Assembly (NCBI RefSeq): GCF_015207755.1
Contig: NZ_JADEWH010000013.1
Coordinates: forward strand, 92,377-156,376
Direction: 5' to 3'
DNA length: 64,000 nt
Source: Nodularia sp. LEGE 06071
GTDB lineage: Bacteria; Cyanobacteriota; Cyanobacteriia; Cyanobacteriales; Nostocaceae
This document shows, one piece after another, positions 17,758 through 28,154 of the stretch. The notes beneath the pieces were generated by a model, which was given only the letters and a program-made list of their open reading frames with translations, searched no databases and was not told the DNA's origin. Made by a program: the position numbers and the translations under genes. Numbering within the stretch: position 1 is the stretch's first letter; every line of letters begins with the position of its first letter.

Positions 17758-17979
17758 TCACGAGCGGCGAAACCACTGGAAAATATTTAGTTCGCCGCGC
17801 ATTTTTTCCAAGTCTTGGCGATGCTGTTCTGCCGTTATTTCATACCACTGGCAATAATTCTCAAACTCTGAGCGGGTGTGAACTTCTTGGTAGAATTGAT
17901 AAGTTATGTGGTAGTTAGCAAAGGTTTCCTCAACTTCAAATTGAGGCGCTGGCATAATATAAGGTAAATTTTTAGACAT
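17758..17979 (-). CDS. Conserved-looking 73-aa hypothetical protein
   Basis: A small acidic, aromatic-rich soluble protein (FANYHITYQFYQEVHTRSEF, WYEITAEQHRQDLEKM, ending NIFQWFRRS). It ends 6 bp from the ftrV stop, in convergent orientation. No known domain recognised. The balanced composition and frame make it a likely real gene; it resembles small cyanobacteria-specific hypothetical proteins. Confidence 0.7.
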   Translation of the reverse strand: MSKNLPYIMPAPQFEVEETFANYHITYQFYQEVHTRSEFENYCQWYEITAEQHRQDLEKMRGELNIFQWFRRS

Positions 17980-18058
17980 ACTTTTAATATTTATCAGCTA
18001 TTTAATGAAATTATAGACTGGACAAAATCCTTGCACAGAAGCAATGAATCGCGTCTTT

Positions 18059-18850
18059 TCACAGCCAACCGCGCCAACTATAGACAAAACTGCCAATGTA
18101 TTCTTTGAGGGCGCTAGTAAATTGATGTAGGTTATTGGTGTCAGGTAATAAATTGAGGATAGCGGCTTTGGGAGTACTGCTGAGTTCTTGCAGTTCACCT
18201 TGACTGACGAGAAAATCAGTAGGAGCAGCAATCACATCCATACCTAGACGCTGGAAAATTTTCAGCGATCGCGGCATATGCATTGCCGAAGTCACTAATA
18301 ATACTTTACCAATTCCACGAGATGCTAAAATTTTCTGGACATTTACCGCATTTTGATAAGTATTCAGAGATTCCGGTTCCTGGATAATTACCTCAGAGGG
18401 AATACCAAGAGATGTGAGGATATCTGCCATATCTGCCGATTCTGGGTTACCACCACCACGCCAATCGATACGTCCTCCACTGAGAATAATCATGGGGGCT
18501 TTCTGTTGGCGATATAACTGCGCTGCATAAATGACGCGATCGCCTGCTTCACTTAAATCCACAGTCGGCCGGGGCGGATAGGCTGATTTCGTCGCCCCAC
18601 CTAAAACGACAATGGCCTCTGCATTCGGGACTGGGCTAGGAGGGAGATGTTGCCATTCCAGCGATCGCACCAAGGATTTCGCCACCCAACCATTACTGGA
18701 AACCAGCAATAAAGTTAAAGCCAAAGAAATAGCGATCGCTGCTATGCGTGGTCGTTTCCACAACGTTACCAAAGCCACAATCAAGCTGATACTCACTACT
18801 CCCAGAGGATAAAAAAATAGTGGTAGTAACTTAGAAAAATATAAAAACAT
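18059..18850 (-). CDS. YdcF/ElyC-type (DUF218) membrane protein
   Basis: 263 aa. Two N-terminal membrane helices (residues ~8-27 and ~35-52) are followed by a DUF218 domain outside the membrane, with AIVVLGGATKSAYP, MIILSGGRID, PESLNTYQNAVN and VLLVTSAMHMPRSLKIFQ. The E-x-x-x-T-Y-Q/E-N-A segment is the family signature. In enteric bacteria the ElyC and SanA relatives affect cell-envelope integrity. The role here is not known. Confidence 0.9.
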   Translation of the reverse strand: MFLYFSKLLPLFFYPLGVVSISLIVALVTLWKRPRIAAIAISLALTLLLVSSNGWVAKSLVRSLEWQHLPPSPVPNAEAIVVLGGATKSAYPPRPTVDLSEAGDRVIYAAQLYRQQKAPMIILSGGRIDWRGGGNPESADMADILTSLGIPSEVIIQEPESLNTYQNAVNVQKILASRGIGKVLLVTSAMHMPRSLKIFQRLGMDVIAAPTDFLVSQGELQELSSTPKAAILNLLPDTNNLHQFTSALKEYIGSFVYSWRGWL

Positions 18851-18867
18851 ATTCAGTATCAGGTTTT

Positions 18868-18910
18868 TGCTGTAATTACGAATTACGAATTACGAATTAC
18901 GAATTACGAA
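18868..18910. repeat. AATTACG heptanucleotide array
   Basis: About five perfect tandem copies of a 7-nt unit (ATTACGA) in the gap between the DUF218 gene and the next minus-strand gene. Confidence 0.9.
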
Positions 18911-18916
18911 CTATCC

Positions 18917-19420
18917 TCACCTTTCCCAAAACCTAAAATTGACACTTCCCGAAGCTCGACGATAACGACGAGTCAGTTTTCTTCTCTGCTGTTTGGTGAT
19001 CCTTTCTCTAGGAGTTTCATTTATCTCTATGTCTAAAGCTTCCAGTGGTAGCTGAGTTTGCACTGCTTCCTTGCTTCCCCACCAAGCCGTAATCCAGCCG
19101 CCACCAACAGCCGCGATTGCACCCAGCAAGATACTTAAGGGTGGAGAATAGCCCAAAAATACAAAGCCTAACAGAAAAAATAACCAGTATTTTAGTCCTG
19201 CGTCGATACCATCAGATGAGGCTACAGTCGTTTCCTGGGCGCTATTTTTACTGGAATTTGTGAACCAACCTAAGAAGAAACCAGCAATAATGCCGAGGAA
19301 GATACTCAGGGGTAGTGAAAACCCCGCCAGCATCAATATTAATACTAAAAATCCCCCAAATATGAGTTGAGAAAAGAATTCTGGCGAGATGGGGGGTAAA
19401 CCTTGATTGTTTGGTGCCAT
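18917..19420 (-). CDS. Membrane protein with an internally duplicated helix pair
   Basis: 167 aa with four predicted membrane helices in two similar halves: LAGFSLPLSIFLGIIAGFFLGW (~30-53) is echoed by LGYSPPLSILLGAIAAVGGGW (~88-110). A basic, Arg/Lys-rich cytoplasmic tail follows (ERITKQQRRKLTRRYRR). The duplication suggests it arose from a two-helix unit. No family is recognised. It lies 24 bp downstream of the 509-aa kinase/ATPase gene and may be in the same transcript. Confidence 0.75.
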   Translation of the reverse strand: MAPNNQGLPPISPEFFSQLIFGGFLVLILMLAGFSLPLSIFLGIIAGFFLGWFTNSSKNSAQETTVASSDGIDAGLKYWLFFLLGFVFLGYSPPLSILLGAIAAVGGGWITAWWGSKEAVQTQLPLEALDIEINETPRERITKQQRRKLTRRYRRASGSVNFRFWER

Positions 19421-19444
19421 AAGGTCATAAATACTATGAAGTAC

Positions 19445-20974
19445 TTATTTTAGTTGTGTCTGTGGTGGTTGAGTTGTATCCCAAATTTGCACATAGGGTT
19501 TTTCCTCTGCGGTAAATGCTTCGGCTTGCTGAAGTTGCGATGTTAATAAATCGACTGTAGCATCAGCAATATCACCCGTGCGTTTAGCCAGACGCTCTTG
19601 CACAACTTCTAAAGGTGCTGTGCAGTAAATAATTTGCAGGGGAAGCTGAGATTTTTCTGCTTGAGCGATCGCTTCTTGTCTCAGTTGTTCCTTATCATAC
19701 TTGGCATCTAAAATTACATTAAAACCTTGCTTCGCCAGCATAATACCCAAATCCAGCAATCGGGCATAAGTTTTTTGGGTCATCTCAGGGGTATATAAAT
19801 CATCCCCACCACGTTCCCAAAGAGAAATTCCCCCCAAATGTTTCCGCACTGCATCGGAGCGAATTTGAATAGCCTTGAGTTCACGGGCTAAATATTTAGC
19901 CGTGGTAGACTTTCCAGAACCCGACACCCCAGACATTAAAATCAGTTTTCCGGCTTTGGGTTTAGTATACTCCCAAGCCTGGTGGTAATATTCTGCCGCC
20001 GTTTTTGCCGCCTCTGCCTTAGCTGTTGCTGGCACACCGGGGTCATCTAACAGAAATGAAGTCACCTTTGCCCTCACATAAGCCTGACGGCTTAAATACA
20101 AAGGTAGTACCTGCAATCCTTCCCAATCGCCAGTTTGCTCAACGTAGGTATTCAAAAACGCATTAGCCAAATTAGGGCTGTGTCGCGCCTCTAAATCCAT
20201 CACCGTAAACGCCACATCATACATGACATCGACAAAGCGAAACGGCTCGTTAAACTCAATGCAGTCAAAAAGGGTAATTTTATCATGCCACAGAGCAATA
20301 TTTCTCAGGTGTAAATCACCGTGACATTCGCGAATATAGTTATTTTCAACTCTGCTGGTGAATAATTCTGGACGCTCTAAAAAAAAGTTGTCTGTATATT
20401 GCTTTGTTTCCTGAAACTGTTTCTGTGTTTGAGGGCCACCAATATACTTTTCAGTTTGTTGGTAATTCTCATCAATTGCTGCCCGTACCTGCGGCACTTC
20501 GCCAAAACTGCGAATATAATCATCAGTTGCAGATTTCCCGTGGTATTGCGCCACGACTTGCCCCAAATCCTCTAGGTGAGTCTCATTTAACTTACCTTGC
20601 TCAAATAGTGTACTAAATAGCAACTCTTGGGGAAACTGGCGCATTTTCAGGGCATATTCCACAGCCTTTCCGGCTCCCCCTAGATGATGTTGCTCATCGA
20701 CCATCGTCACAGGCAATACTTCCAAATACAGTTCAGCAGCGCCGCGTTGATTCAACCGCAATTCTTCCTGACAAAAATGTTTGCGTTTCTCTAAGGTGGA
20801 AAAATCCAAAAAGCCAAAATTTACTGGTTTTTTCAGCTTATAGGCGTAATCTCCCGTGAGTAATACATAGGAAATATGAGTTTGAATCAGTTGAATTGGT
20901 TCTGTAACTGCATGGGGATAAAATCCCGGCTGTAACATCTGCTGAATTAAAACTGGAAGATTTACTTCTGTCAT
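19445..20974 (-). CDS. Bifunctional aminoglycoside-phosphotransferase-like / P-loop kinase protein
   Basis: 509 aa. The N-terminal ~330 residues form an APH-type kinase domain: YAYKLKKPVNFGFLDFS, Brenner-type loop ECHGDLHLRNIAL and metal-binding FDCIEFNEPFRFVD. The C-terminal ~170 residues form a small P-loop kinase with Walker A GVSGSGKST, RSDAVRKHL and a lid region. The same two-domain protein is widespread in bacteria and annotated only as an AAA ATPase; its substrate is unknown. ATG 20974 is chosen because the 18 codons upstream are not family-like. Confidence 0.9.
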   Translation of the reverse strand: MTEVNLPVLIQQMLQPGFYPHAVTEPIQLIQTHISYVLLTGDYAYKLKKPVNFGFLDFSTLEKRKHFCQEELRLNQRGAAELYLEVLPVTMVDEQHHLGGAGKAVEYALKMRQFPQELLFSTLFEQGKLNETHLEDLGQVVAQYHGKSATDDYIRSFGEVPQVRAAIDENYQQTEKYIGGPQTQKQFQETKQYTDNFFLERPELFTSRVENNYIRECHGDLHLRNIALWHDKITLFDCIEFNEPFRFVDVMYDVAFTVMDLEARHSPNLANAFLNTYVEQTGDWEGLQVLPLYLSRQAYVRAKVTSFLLDDPGVPATAKAEAAKTAAEYYHQAWEYTKPKAGKLILMSGVSGSGKSTTAKYLARELKAIQIRSDAVRKHLGGISLWERGGDDLYTPEMTQKTYARLLDLGIMLAKQGFNVILDAKYDKEQLRQEAIAQAEKSQLPLQIIYCTAPLEVVQERLAKRTGDIADATVDLLTSQLQQAEAFTAEEKPYVQIWDTTQPPQTQLK

Positions 20975-21185
20975 AAAAAGTTGGGATTGGATACTTACAG
21001 ATATTGAAATAAATCCCGCAGGATTCACGCATTGTACAAGGTCACAGACAAACTTATAAACCCATCGTCTGACGCTTATATCGCTGTGGAGTAGAGAGTA
21101 GGGAGTGGGGAGTGGGTTAAAACCCTTTTGGTGTCTAAGTTTGATTATCCGTTGATGTCTTAACCTCCTTGGCGGTTGCTATAAC

Positions 21186-21210
21186 AAAAAACCAGGGTTT
21201 AACCCCTGGT
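21186..21210 (-). terminator. Rho-independent terminator after rplY
   Basis: On the minus strand an ACCAGGGGTTAAACCCTGGT hairpin is followed by TTTTTTGTT, ~60 bp beyond the rplY stop. This is a textbook intrinsic terminator. Confidence 0.85.
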
Positions 21211-21268
21211 ATAATCAACAATTATCACAAATTTTTAAGTTGCGAGAAAGACAAATTCAACGTCTGTA

Positions 21269-21568
21269 TTAGTCTTTAGGAGATGCAAAAAAGCTCAGAT
21301 GGTAGATAAAGCCTTTAGCTGGATGGGATTGAACTTCTCTGAGTACAGTGGTACCTGTCCATTCCAGTTCAGGGATATTCAGTTCAATCTCTGTTTTGTT
21401 AACATCAGCTTGTTTGAGCATACGCTCAACGGTTTTAGCGTCAACTACTAGAGAAATTGATTCGGCACCTTTGTGACCGTACAAATTGGCAGGGATAAAA
21501 CCAGAACGGCGTAAAGCATTGGGCTTACTACCTTCTGGTCGCTTTTGAGATTCGACTTTAATAGCCAT
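21269..21568 (-). CDS. rplY: 50S ribosomal protein L25
   Basis: Binds 5S rRNA in the large ribosomal subunit. The 99-aa protein is the short, single-domain form without the CTC extension. Motifs are [30 protein letters not shown] at the N-terminus, KTEIELNI and [19 protein letters not shown]. It lies 45 bp downstream of purA with an intervening TATCAGTTATCGG-type repeat and has its own terminator, so purA-rplY is probably one transcript. Confidence 0.95.
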   Translation of the reverse strand: MAIKVESQKRPEGSKPNALRRSGFIPANLYGHKGAESISLVVDAKTVERMLKQADVNKTEIELNIPELEWTGTTVLREVQSHPAKGFIYHLSFFASPKD

Positions 21569-21613
21569 ACAAGTTGTTAGTTATCAGTTATCGGTTATCA
21601 GTTGTCAGCACAT

Positions 21614-23421
<1,808 letters not shown>

Positions 23422-24051
23422 ATGATAGCTGTGAAAAATCGAGCCGATAGAGTCGTACTTTACAACATTAGCTGGCAACAGTTTGAAAACCTTTTGCAGG
23501 ATTTAGGAGAAAGTCGTGCAGCCAGAATAGCTTATGATTGCGGAACTTTGGAAATTATGACCCCTTTACCAGAACACGAACACTATAAAGAAGTAATTAG
23601 TGATTTAGTTAAAGATATTGCTGATACCCTTGATTTAGATTATGAAAGTTATGGTTCAACTACCTGGAAGCGAGAAAGCCGCATGGCTGGTTTAGAACCA
23701 GATAATTGTTTTTATGTCCAAAATGAAGCAGCGATTAGGGGTAGGTTAGATTTAGATTTACGCCAAGACCCGCCCCCAGATTTAGCATTAGAAATTGATG
23801 TTACTAGTAAATCTTTAAATCGATTTCCCATTTATGCGCGGTTGGGTGTTCCTGAAGTTTGGTGTTATGACTCAGGAGAATTGAAGATTTATCTCTTGCA
23901 GAATGACGAATATATAGAATCTCAAACAAGTTTAGTTTTTCCTAGTTTACCAATTCGGGAGTTACCCAGGTTGATTGAAGAACATCGCACCGAGGGGAGA
24001 AGGGCGATGAGAAAAGCGGTAAGAAGATGGGTAAAATCTGTGTCAGATTAG
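23422..24051 (+). CDS. Uma2 family (DUF820) PD-(D/E)xK endonuclease-like protein
   Basis: 209 aa. Uma2 proteins are very numerous in cyanobacteria and have a restriction-endonuclease-like fold; their function is mostly unknown. Diagnostic parts are SWQQFENLLQDLG, DCGTLEIMTPLPEHEHYK, GLEPDNCFYVQN, PDLALEIDVTSKSLNRFPIYARLGVPEVWCYD and the Arg-rich tail. ATG 23422 is preferred over the upstream TTG because AGGAG lies 11 nt before it. A second, broken Uma2 gene is at the right edge. Confidence 0.88.
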   Translation: MIAVKNRADRVVLYNISWQQFENLLQDLGESRAARIAYDCGTLEIMTPLPEHEHYKEVISDLVKDIADTLDLDYESYGSTTWKRESRMAGLEPDNCFYVQNEAAIRGRLDLDLRQDPPPDLALEIDVTSKSLNRFPIYARLGVPEVWCYDSGELKIYLLQNDEYIESQTSLVFPSLPIRELPRLIEEHRTEGRRAMRKAVRRWVKSVSD

Positions 24052-24085
24052 ACGCTAAAACGTGAATTGACCAGAGAATATTTTG

Positions 24086-25273
24086 TTAAGGCAATTTATA
24101 ATCATCTGGATTTAAACCTAATTCTTTTAAAGGCTTTAATCGAAGCGATTCTTTTAGATTTAAACGAAGGTCTTCAGTTATAGGTTTTATTAACTTATCC
24201 AATTCTGCAAAAGTTATTAACTTATCCAATTCTGCAAAAAGTAAACGGCTTGGTTCAGTTATAGGGGTTCTTAACTTATCCAATTCTGCCAAAAATAAAG
24301 GGCTTGGTGCAGTTATAGGACTTATTAACTTATTTAATTCTGTTATATTTAAACGACGTGCTTCTGATATCAGATTGACATAATTTGTATTCTGTTCCCT
24401 AATTTCTCTAGCTTCTTCAATGACTTCTGGCTGTTCTGGAAGCTTTAAAAAGTCTTCTGCATATTCTAAAAATTTATCAGATTGATACATATAAAATTTA
24501 ACGCCAGCTTCAGTTAGCATTTCTTGTACTAACTCTGGTCGGGGACTGATAGTTTTCCCATTATGCTCTAACCACCAATCTTCCTTTTTATCATCTGTCA
24601 CAAAAATGATAGATTTGTTCTCGGTTTTTGCATGGTCAATTAATTGTAACCAAAGTATAGGATCGCCATATCTATCTGGTATTGGTTTATCCTTAATATC
24701 TTTATAACCTGGAGGTATTAAATCTTTAAATCTCTGTTCGGCTTGTTTATAAACCTCCTTTAATTTATCTTGGCAATATGGTTTACCAACCCTACCATCT
24801 ATAATGTCTATTAATTTATTCCACAATTCTTCATCTTTTACCAAATCTGGATGTTCTTCTTGTGTGACTTGCAAATCTTTTTTAACTTTAGCTATTGCGA
24901 CTTCAATAGTTTCTATAATTTGACTTACATCAATATAAGGATGATTTTTATAATTTTTAACTAATTGATCTTTTAATGAGCCTATATTTAAATTACCATC
25001 CAATATCTTTTGGATTTCTTTGTAAGCTCCAAACTGTTTAGATATCACAGTTAACTTGTTTTTATGGATTTCATAAGCAACTTGATGAGGAATCCATATC
25101 CTTTCCTGAAGCTTTTGGAGAATATCAAATAATCTTTCTCTAGTTTTAGGAGAGTATCTATAGATATGAAGCAAAACGTTGGTATCAAAGGAAAAAACAC
25201 ATTCCTTCCATAGTTCAGTAAAATCTTCCTCTGTAGGTTGATAATAGCCAGGGAATAAATCACGTACATTCAT
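24086..25273 (-). CDS. PIN-like domain (PIN_8 type) protein with C-terminal 18-residue repeats
   Basis: 395 aa. The N-terminal ~280 residues match the PIN_8 pattern: FSFDTNVLL with Asp30, DRYGDPILWLQLIDHA, and IIFVTDDKKEDWW near residue 225. These acidic residues would bind metal in a PIN ribonuclease. Residues ~310-375 contain tandem repeats of an 18-residue unit (ELNKLISPITAPSPLFLA, ELDKLRTPITEPSRLLFA), one shortened to ELDKLITFA. PIN_8 proteins occur in accessory and defence islands. It could be an RNA-cleaving effector, but no partner gene is adjacent. Confidence 0.82.
   Translation of the reverse strand: MNVRDLFPGYYQPTEEDFTELWKECVFSFDTNVLLHIYRYSPKTRERLFDILQKLQERIWIPHQVAYEIHKNKLTVISKQFGAYKEIQKILDGNLNIGSLKDQLVKNYKNHPYIDVSQIIETIEVAIAKVKKDLQVTQEEHPDLVKDEELWNKLIDIIDGRVGKPYCQDKLKEVYKQAEQRFKDLIPPGYKDIKDKPIPDRYGDPILWLQLIDHAKTENKSIIFVTDDKKEDWWLEHNGKTISPRPELVQEMLTEAGVKFYMYQSDKFLEYAEDFLKLPEQPEVIEEAREIREQNTNYVNLISEARRLNITELNKLISPITAPSPLFLAELDKLRTPITEPSRLLFAELDKLITFAELDKLIKPITEDLRLNLKESLRLKPLKELGLNPDDYKLP
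24174..24345. repeat. Coding tandem repeat in the PIN_8 gene
   Basis: Units of 54 nt containing TTAACTTATCCAATTCTGC recur in the 3' end of the gene, and one unit is half-length. The near-identity at DNA level points to recent expansion or contraction. Confidence 0.85.
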
Positions 25274-25419
25274 TTTTCAAGAATCACTTAAGCTATTTTT
25301 AAAGTTGGGTGCGTATCCATACAAGGATAACACGCAACCTTAAAAATAGAAGTTCTGCGACAATTCCTCTTTTTCGCTCATTCCTTTACGTTTCTTTATG
25401 AGAATGTAATCAAACACTT

Positions 25420-26631
25420 TTAAGGTACTGGAACCCACACACCAGAATCTAAAAACCGAATATCATTGCCCGCCAGATTCACATTATAAAACCAGGCAGC
25501 ACTTGCCCATGAAGGATTTCCACTAGGAACATTACCGCCAAAAACATTAACTTCCCATCCGGCTTGAATTGACTGGCGACAACTTAAGTTTTGGTTATCA
25601 ATATTCAAACAACCATCAAAAAATTTGGGAGTTGTCGAGTGCAGACCAGTCATATTTTCTGAGACCTTTGCCCGTTTAGCTGCCTCTTTATTGATGGCAG
25701 TTACTAATGAATTAGATAAACTCTGCATTCCATCAGGTATGGGGGAAAAATTGGGGTTTGAAATTGCGGGTTTATGAATATAGTAAACATAGCGATTAGC
25801 ACCGCTAATAACAATCATTTGCCAACCTACTTGTTCTATATCTTGACAAATCCCCATTTCTGGTCTTGTCGGTCTTATACCTGTACCCTGACACCAATTC
25901 CATTTTATAGCCTTAATACTTTCAACTCGCAGGTTAGAATTTAAATTATCATGGCGACTCACAACATCTTCTAACACCTTCTCGCCAATATTTCGGGGCA
26001 TTTCTGCTGTTTCTGAGGGCAGAAACAAACTTAAATTTCCATAATTCAAATCTTGTCCATCAAGTCCCAGAAAGAATGGTTTCTCTCTACCTTTTACAAG
26101 AATACGCCATCCTAAAATTGACTGGACTTTGCAAGTAGTATTGATAGGACAGGCCGGAAGACCTTTGCTTAGTTGTGCGGCAATAATAGAAATATTGTTG
26201 GGTTCTAGGGATAATCTTGTGGATAAAGCTGAGAGAATAGTTTGATTTAAACTGGCAGTGGCATCCAGGGTAATAAATCCATTATTAGTCACATAATAAA
26301 CCCAATTTTCACCTTGACCATTCATCGTTACACGCCAGCCAGAATAGGATTTAGCTGAACAAAGTTGAGTCGGAATCACGCCTGATTTATCAGTTAAACA
26401 GTCTTCCCAAGTAGCTATTTCAGATTTTGTTAGTTTGAGGAGTTCGCTGTTAATTTCCAATTGCTGCGCCATTTTCTCCCGCACTGCGGTTTCTAGGTTT
26501 TGAGGGAGATTTTTTGGCGTAGTAGCCACCTCTGCTTTAATAGAATTCTGGGGCTGTGTTGTTGCGTGAAAAATTAGGCTGCTGATGCCAAGTAATCCCA
26601 ACACACCACATAAAAGTATTTTGGCTTTCAT
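25420..26631 (-). CDS. Secreted protein with four cysteine-containing repeats
   Basis: 403 aa with an N-terminal signal peptide or anchor (MKAKILLCGVLGLLGISSLIF). About four ~95-residue repeats each contain two Cys, then GW and a Y/F-rich strand: CLTDKSGVIPTQLC...SGWRV; CPINTTC...LGWRILV; CQGTGIRPTRPEMGIC...VGWQMIV; CLNIDNQNLSC...AGWEVNV. The Cys pairs probably form disulfides outside the cytoplasm. Each repeat is followed by a YYV/FLG/YYI/YNV strand. The family is not recognised; similar proteins in cyanobacteria are annotated hypothetical. Confidence 0.85.
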   Translation of the reverse strand: MKAKILLCGVLGLLGISSLIFHATTQPQNSIKAEVATTPKNLPQNLETAVREKMAQQLEINSELLKLTKSEIATWEDCLTDKSGVIPTQLCSAKSYSGWRVTMNGQGENWVYYVTNNGFITLDATASLNQTILSALSTRLSLEPNNISIIAAQLSKGLPACPINTTCKVQSILGWRILVKGREKPFFLGLDGQDLNYGNLSLFLPSETAEMPRNIGEKVLEDVVSRHDNLNSNLRVESIKAIKWNWCQGTGIRPTRPEMGICQDIEQVGWQMIVISGANRYVYYIHKPAISNPNFSPIPDGMQSLSNSLVTAINKEAAKRAKVSENMTGLHSTTPKFFDGCLNIDNQNLSCRQSIQAGWEVNVFGGNVPSGNPSWASAAWFYNVNLAGNDIRFLDSGVWVPVP

Positions 26632-26802
26632 GAATTTTGCGGTAAATAAACGGTAATCACCTAAATTTAGTGACTTTGTGATTAATTTGACTCAATTTAG
26701 CCGATTTATGTTTCTGATACCCAAAAATTAGTACAAAGTAGAGATTTTTTTATTTATGGCTTTTGTTACAATTAATGAACTTTATATTTACAAAATACCA
26801 TT

Positions 26803-27846
26803 ATGGCGTTATATGCTGAGTTACATAGACATCTGGGGGGTTCCGTTGTTCCCCGCGTTTTGTGGCGATACTTTGAGCGCCATGCGACCGATTTAATTTC
26901 TCGTTTTGCTGAATATTCAGACTTTGAGGACTTTTACACCCGTCCTCGCAATACTTTAGATGAGTATCTAGAATTACATACTTTAGTAGAAAGTGTCCAA
27001 ACTGTAGAAACTTTACCCTACTTTATTTATCGCTTGTTGCGCGGTGCTTATATCTTTGAAAATTTGGCATATTTAGAATTACGCTATACACCATACTTAC
27101 GGACACCAGAACATCTGAGTCAAACCCAAAGAATTGACAAGATGGCAGAAATTGTGGAGGTGGTAGGAAAAGCTAGTCATTTACCAGAATATCCCATTGT
27201 GACTAGCCAAATTCTCTGTATGCACTCGCGTTTACCTTATGAGGTGAATCGGGCAATAATTGAGTTGGCGGTGCAGAATAAACAGTACGTTTGTGGGATT
27301 GATGTGGCTGGTGGCGATCGCTATTATGAAGAACGTCTAGAAGAATGGATTAGCTTGTATGATTATGCGCGATCGCAGGGCATCAACACAACTGGACACC
27401 TTTACGAAACCACAGATGGCTGTTACCCCAGACTCTTACCCTACCTGATGCGAATTGGTCACGGTATCCAAATTCCCCTGTTATCTCCAGAATTATTAAC
27501 AGATATAGCTAGACGGGGACAGTGTTTGGAAGTTTGCCCCACAACTTACCTGAAAACAGGTACTTTACAGGATATCCGGCAACTGAAATTAGTTTTTGAT
27601 CGTTGTTTTGCAGCTGGGGTAGATATTGCGATTTGTACTGATAACGCTGGACTGCATAATATGCGCCTACCCTTTGAGTACGAGAATCTCTTGACTTACG
27701 ACATCATTAATTTTGAACAACTGCAAGCTTGTCAAAATGCAGCTTTCCGTCATGCTTTTGCTTGGCCTCACAATCAACCACCTGCATCTATATTAAACAG
27801 ACTACTGAAACCTGAACTTCCGAAAGTTTTAGCAATCACAGATTAG
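26803..27846 (+). CDS. Adenosine deaminase-like metal-dependent hydrolase
   Basis: 347 aa, amidohydrolase superfamily, ADA branch. The zinc ligands are in place: His8 and His10 (ELHRHLGGS), His199 with the catalytic Glu three residues later (TGHLYE, Glu202), His220 (RIGHG) and Asp280. The residue after the last Asp is Asn281 (CTDNAG), where classic ADA has a second Asp that contacts the purine. The enzyme may therefore deaminate something other than adenosine, or use a different contact. It is probably cytoplasmic, and monocistronic with >300 bp on the 3' side. Confidence 0.88.
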   Translation: MALYAELHRHLGGSVVPRVLWRYFERHATDLISRFAEYSDFEDFYTRPRNTLDEYLELHTLVESVQTVETLPYFIYRLLRGAYIFENLAYLELRYTPYLRTPEHLSQTQRIDKMAEIVEVVGKASHLPEYPIVTSQILCMHSRLPYEVNRAIIELAVQNKQYVCGIDVAGGDRYYEERLEEWISLYDYARSQGINTTGHLYETTDGCYPRLLPYLMRIGHGIQIPLLSPELLTDIARRGQCLEVCPTTYLKTGTLQDIRQLKLVFDRCFAAGVDIAICTDNAGLHNMRLPFEYENLLTYDIINFEQLQACQNAAFRHAFAWPHNQPPASILNRLLKPELPKVLAITD

Positions 27847-28154
27847 GTTACAAAAATTAAGTTATTTATTCTGTGGGGTGAGGATGCTTATCCCACAATT
27901 AAACTTTGGATATTTTTAAGTCCTAAATAAATTCGGCGTTGCTGAGTCATGTCATTAAAAGAGGTCTTTTCCACAGTTAAGGATATGGCAAAGTTTTAAA
28001 CGCAGAGTTACGCAAAGTTAACGCGGAGGTACGCAGAGTTTTTTTGAGTATTCACAGTATGTGTTCATTCAATCTGGCAATTTCTCCTGGACGACACTGA
28101 TACGTCAGAGTAAGCTAGGTTACAACAGACTTAGATTAGAACTCTCTACGTCAT
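27847..28154. repeat. Intergenic region with ACGCAGAG-type dispersed repeats
   Basis: No gene. It contains a GATGCTTATCCCACA element (~27880) of the GGGATGGGCAT family and an ACGCAGAGTTACGCAAAG-type repeat (~28000-28045). The latter recurs downstream of each of the next two genes (~29240-29285 and ~30478-30500), marking the borders of the gene duplication that follows. Confidence 0.7.
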
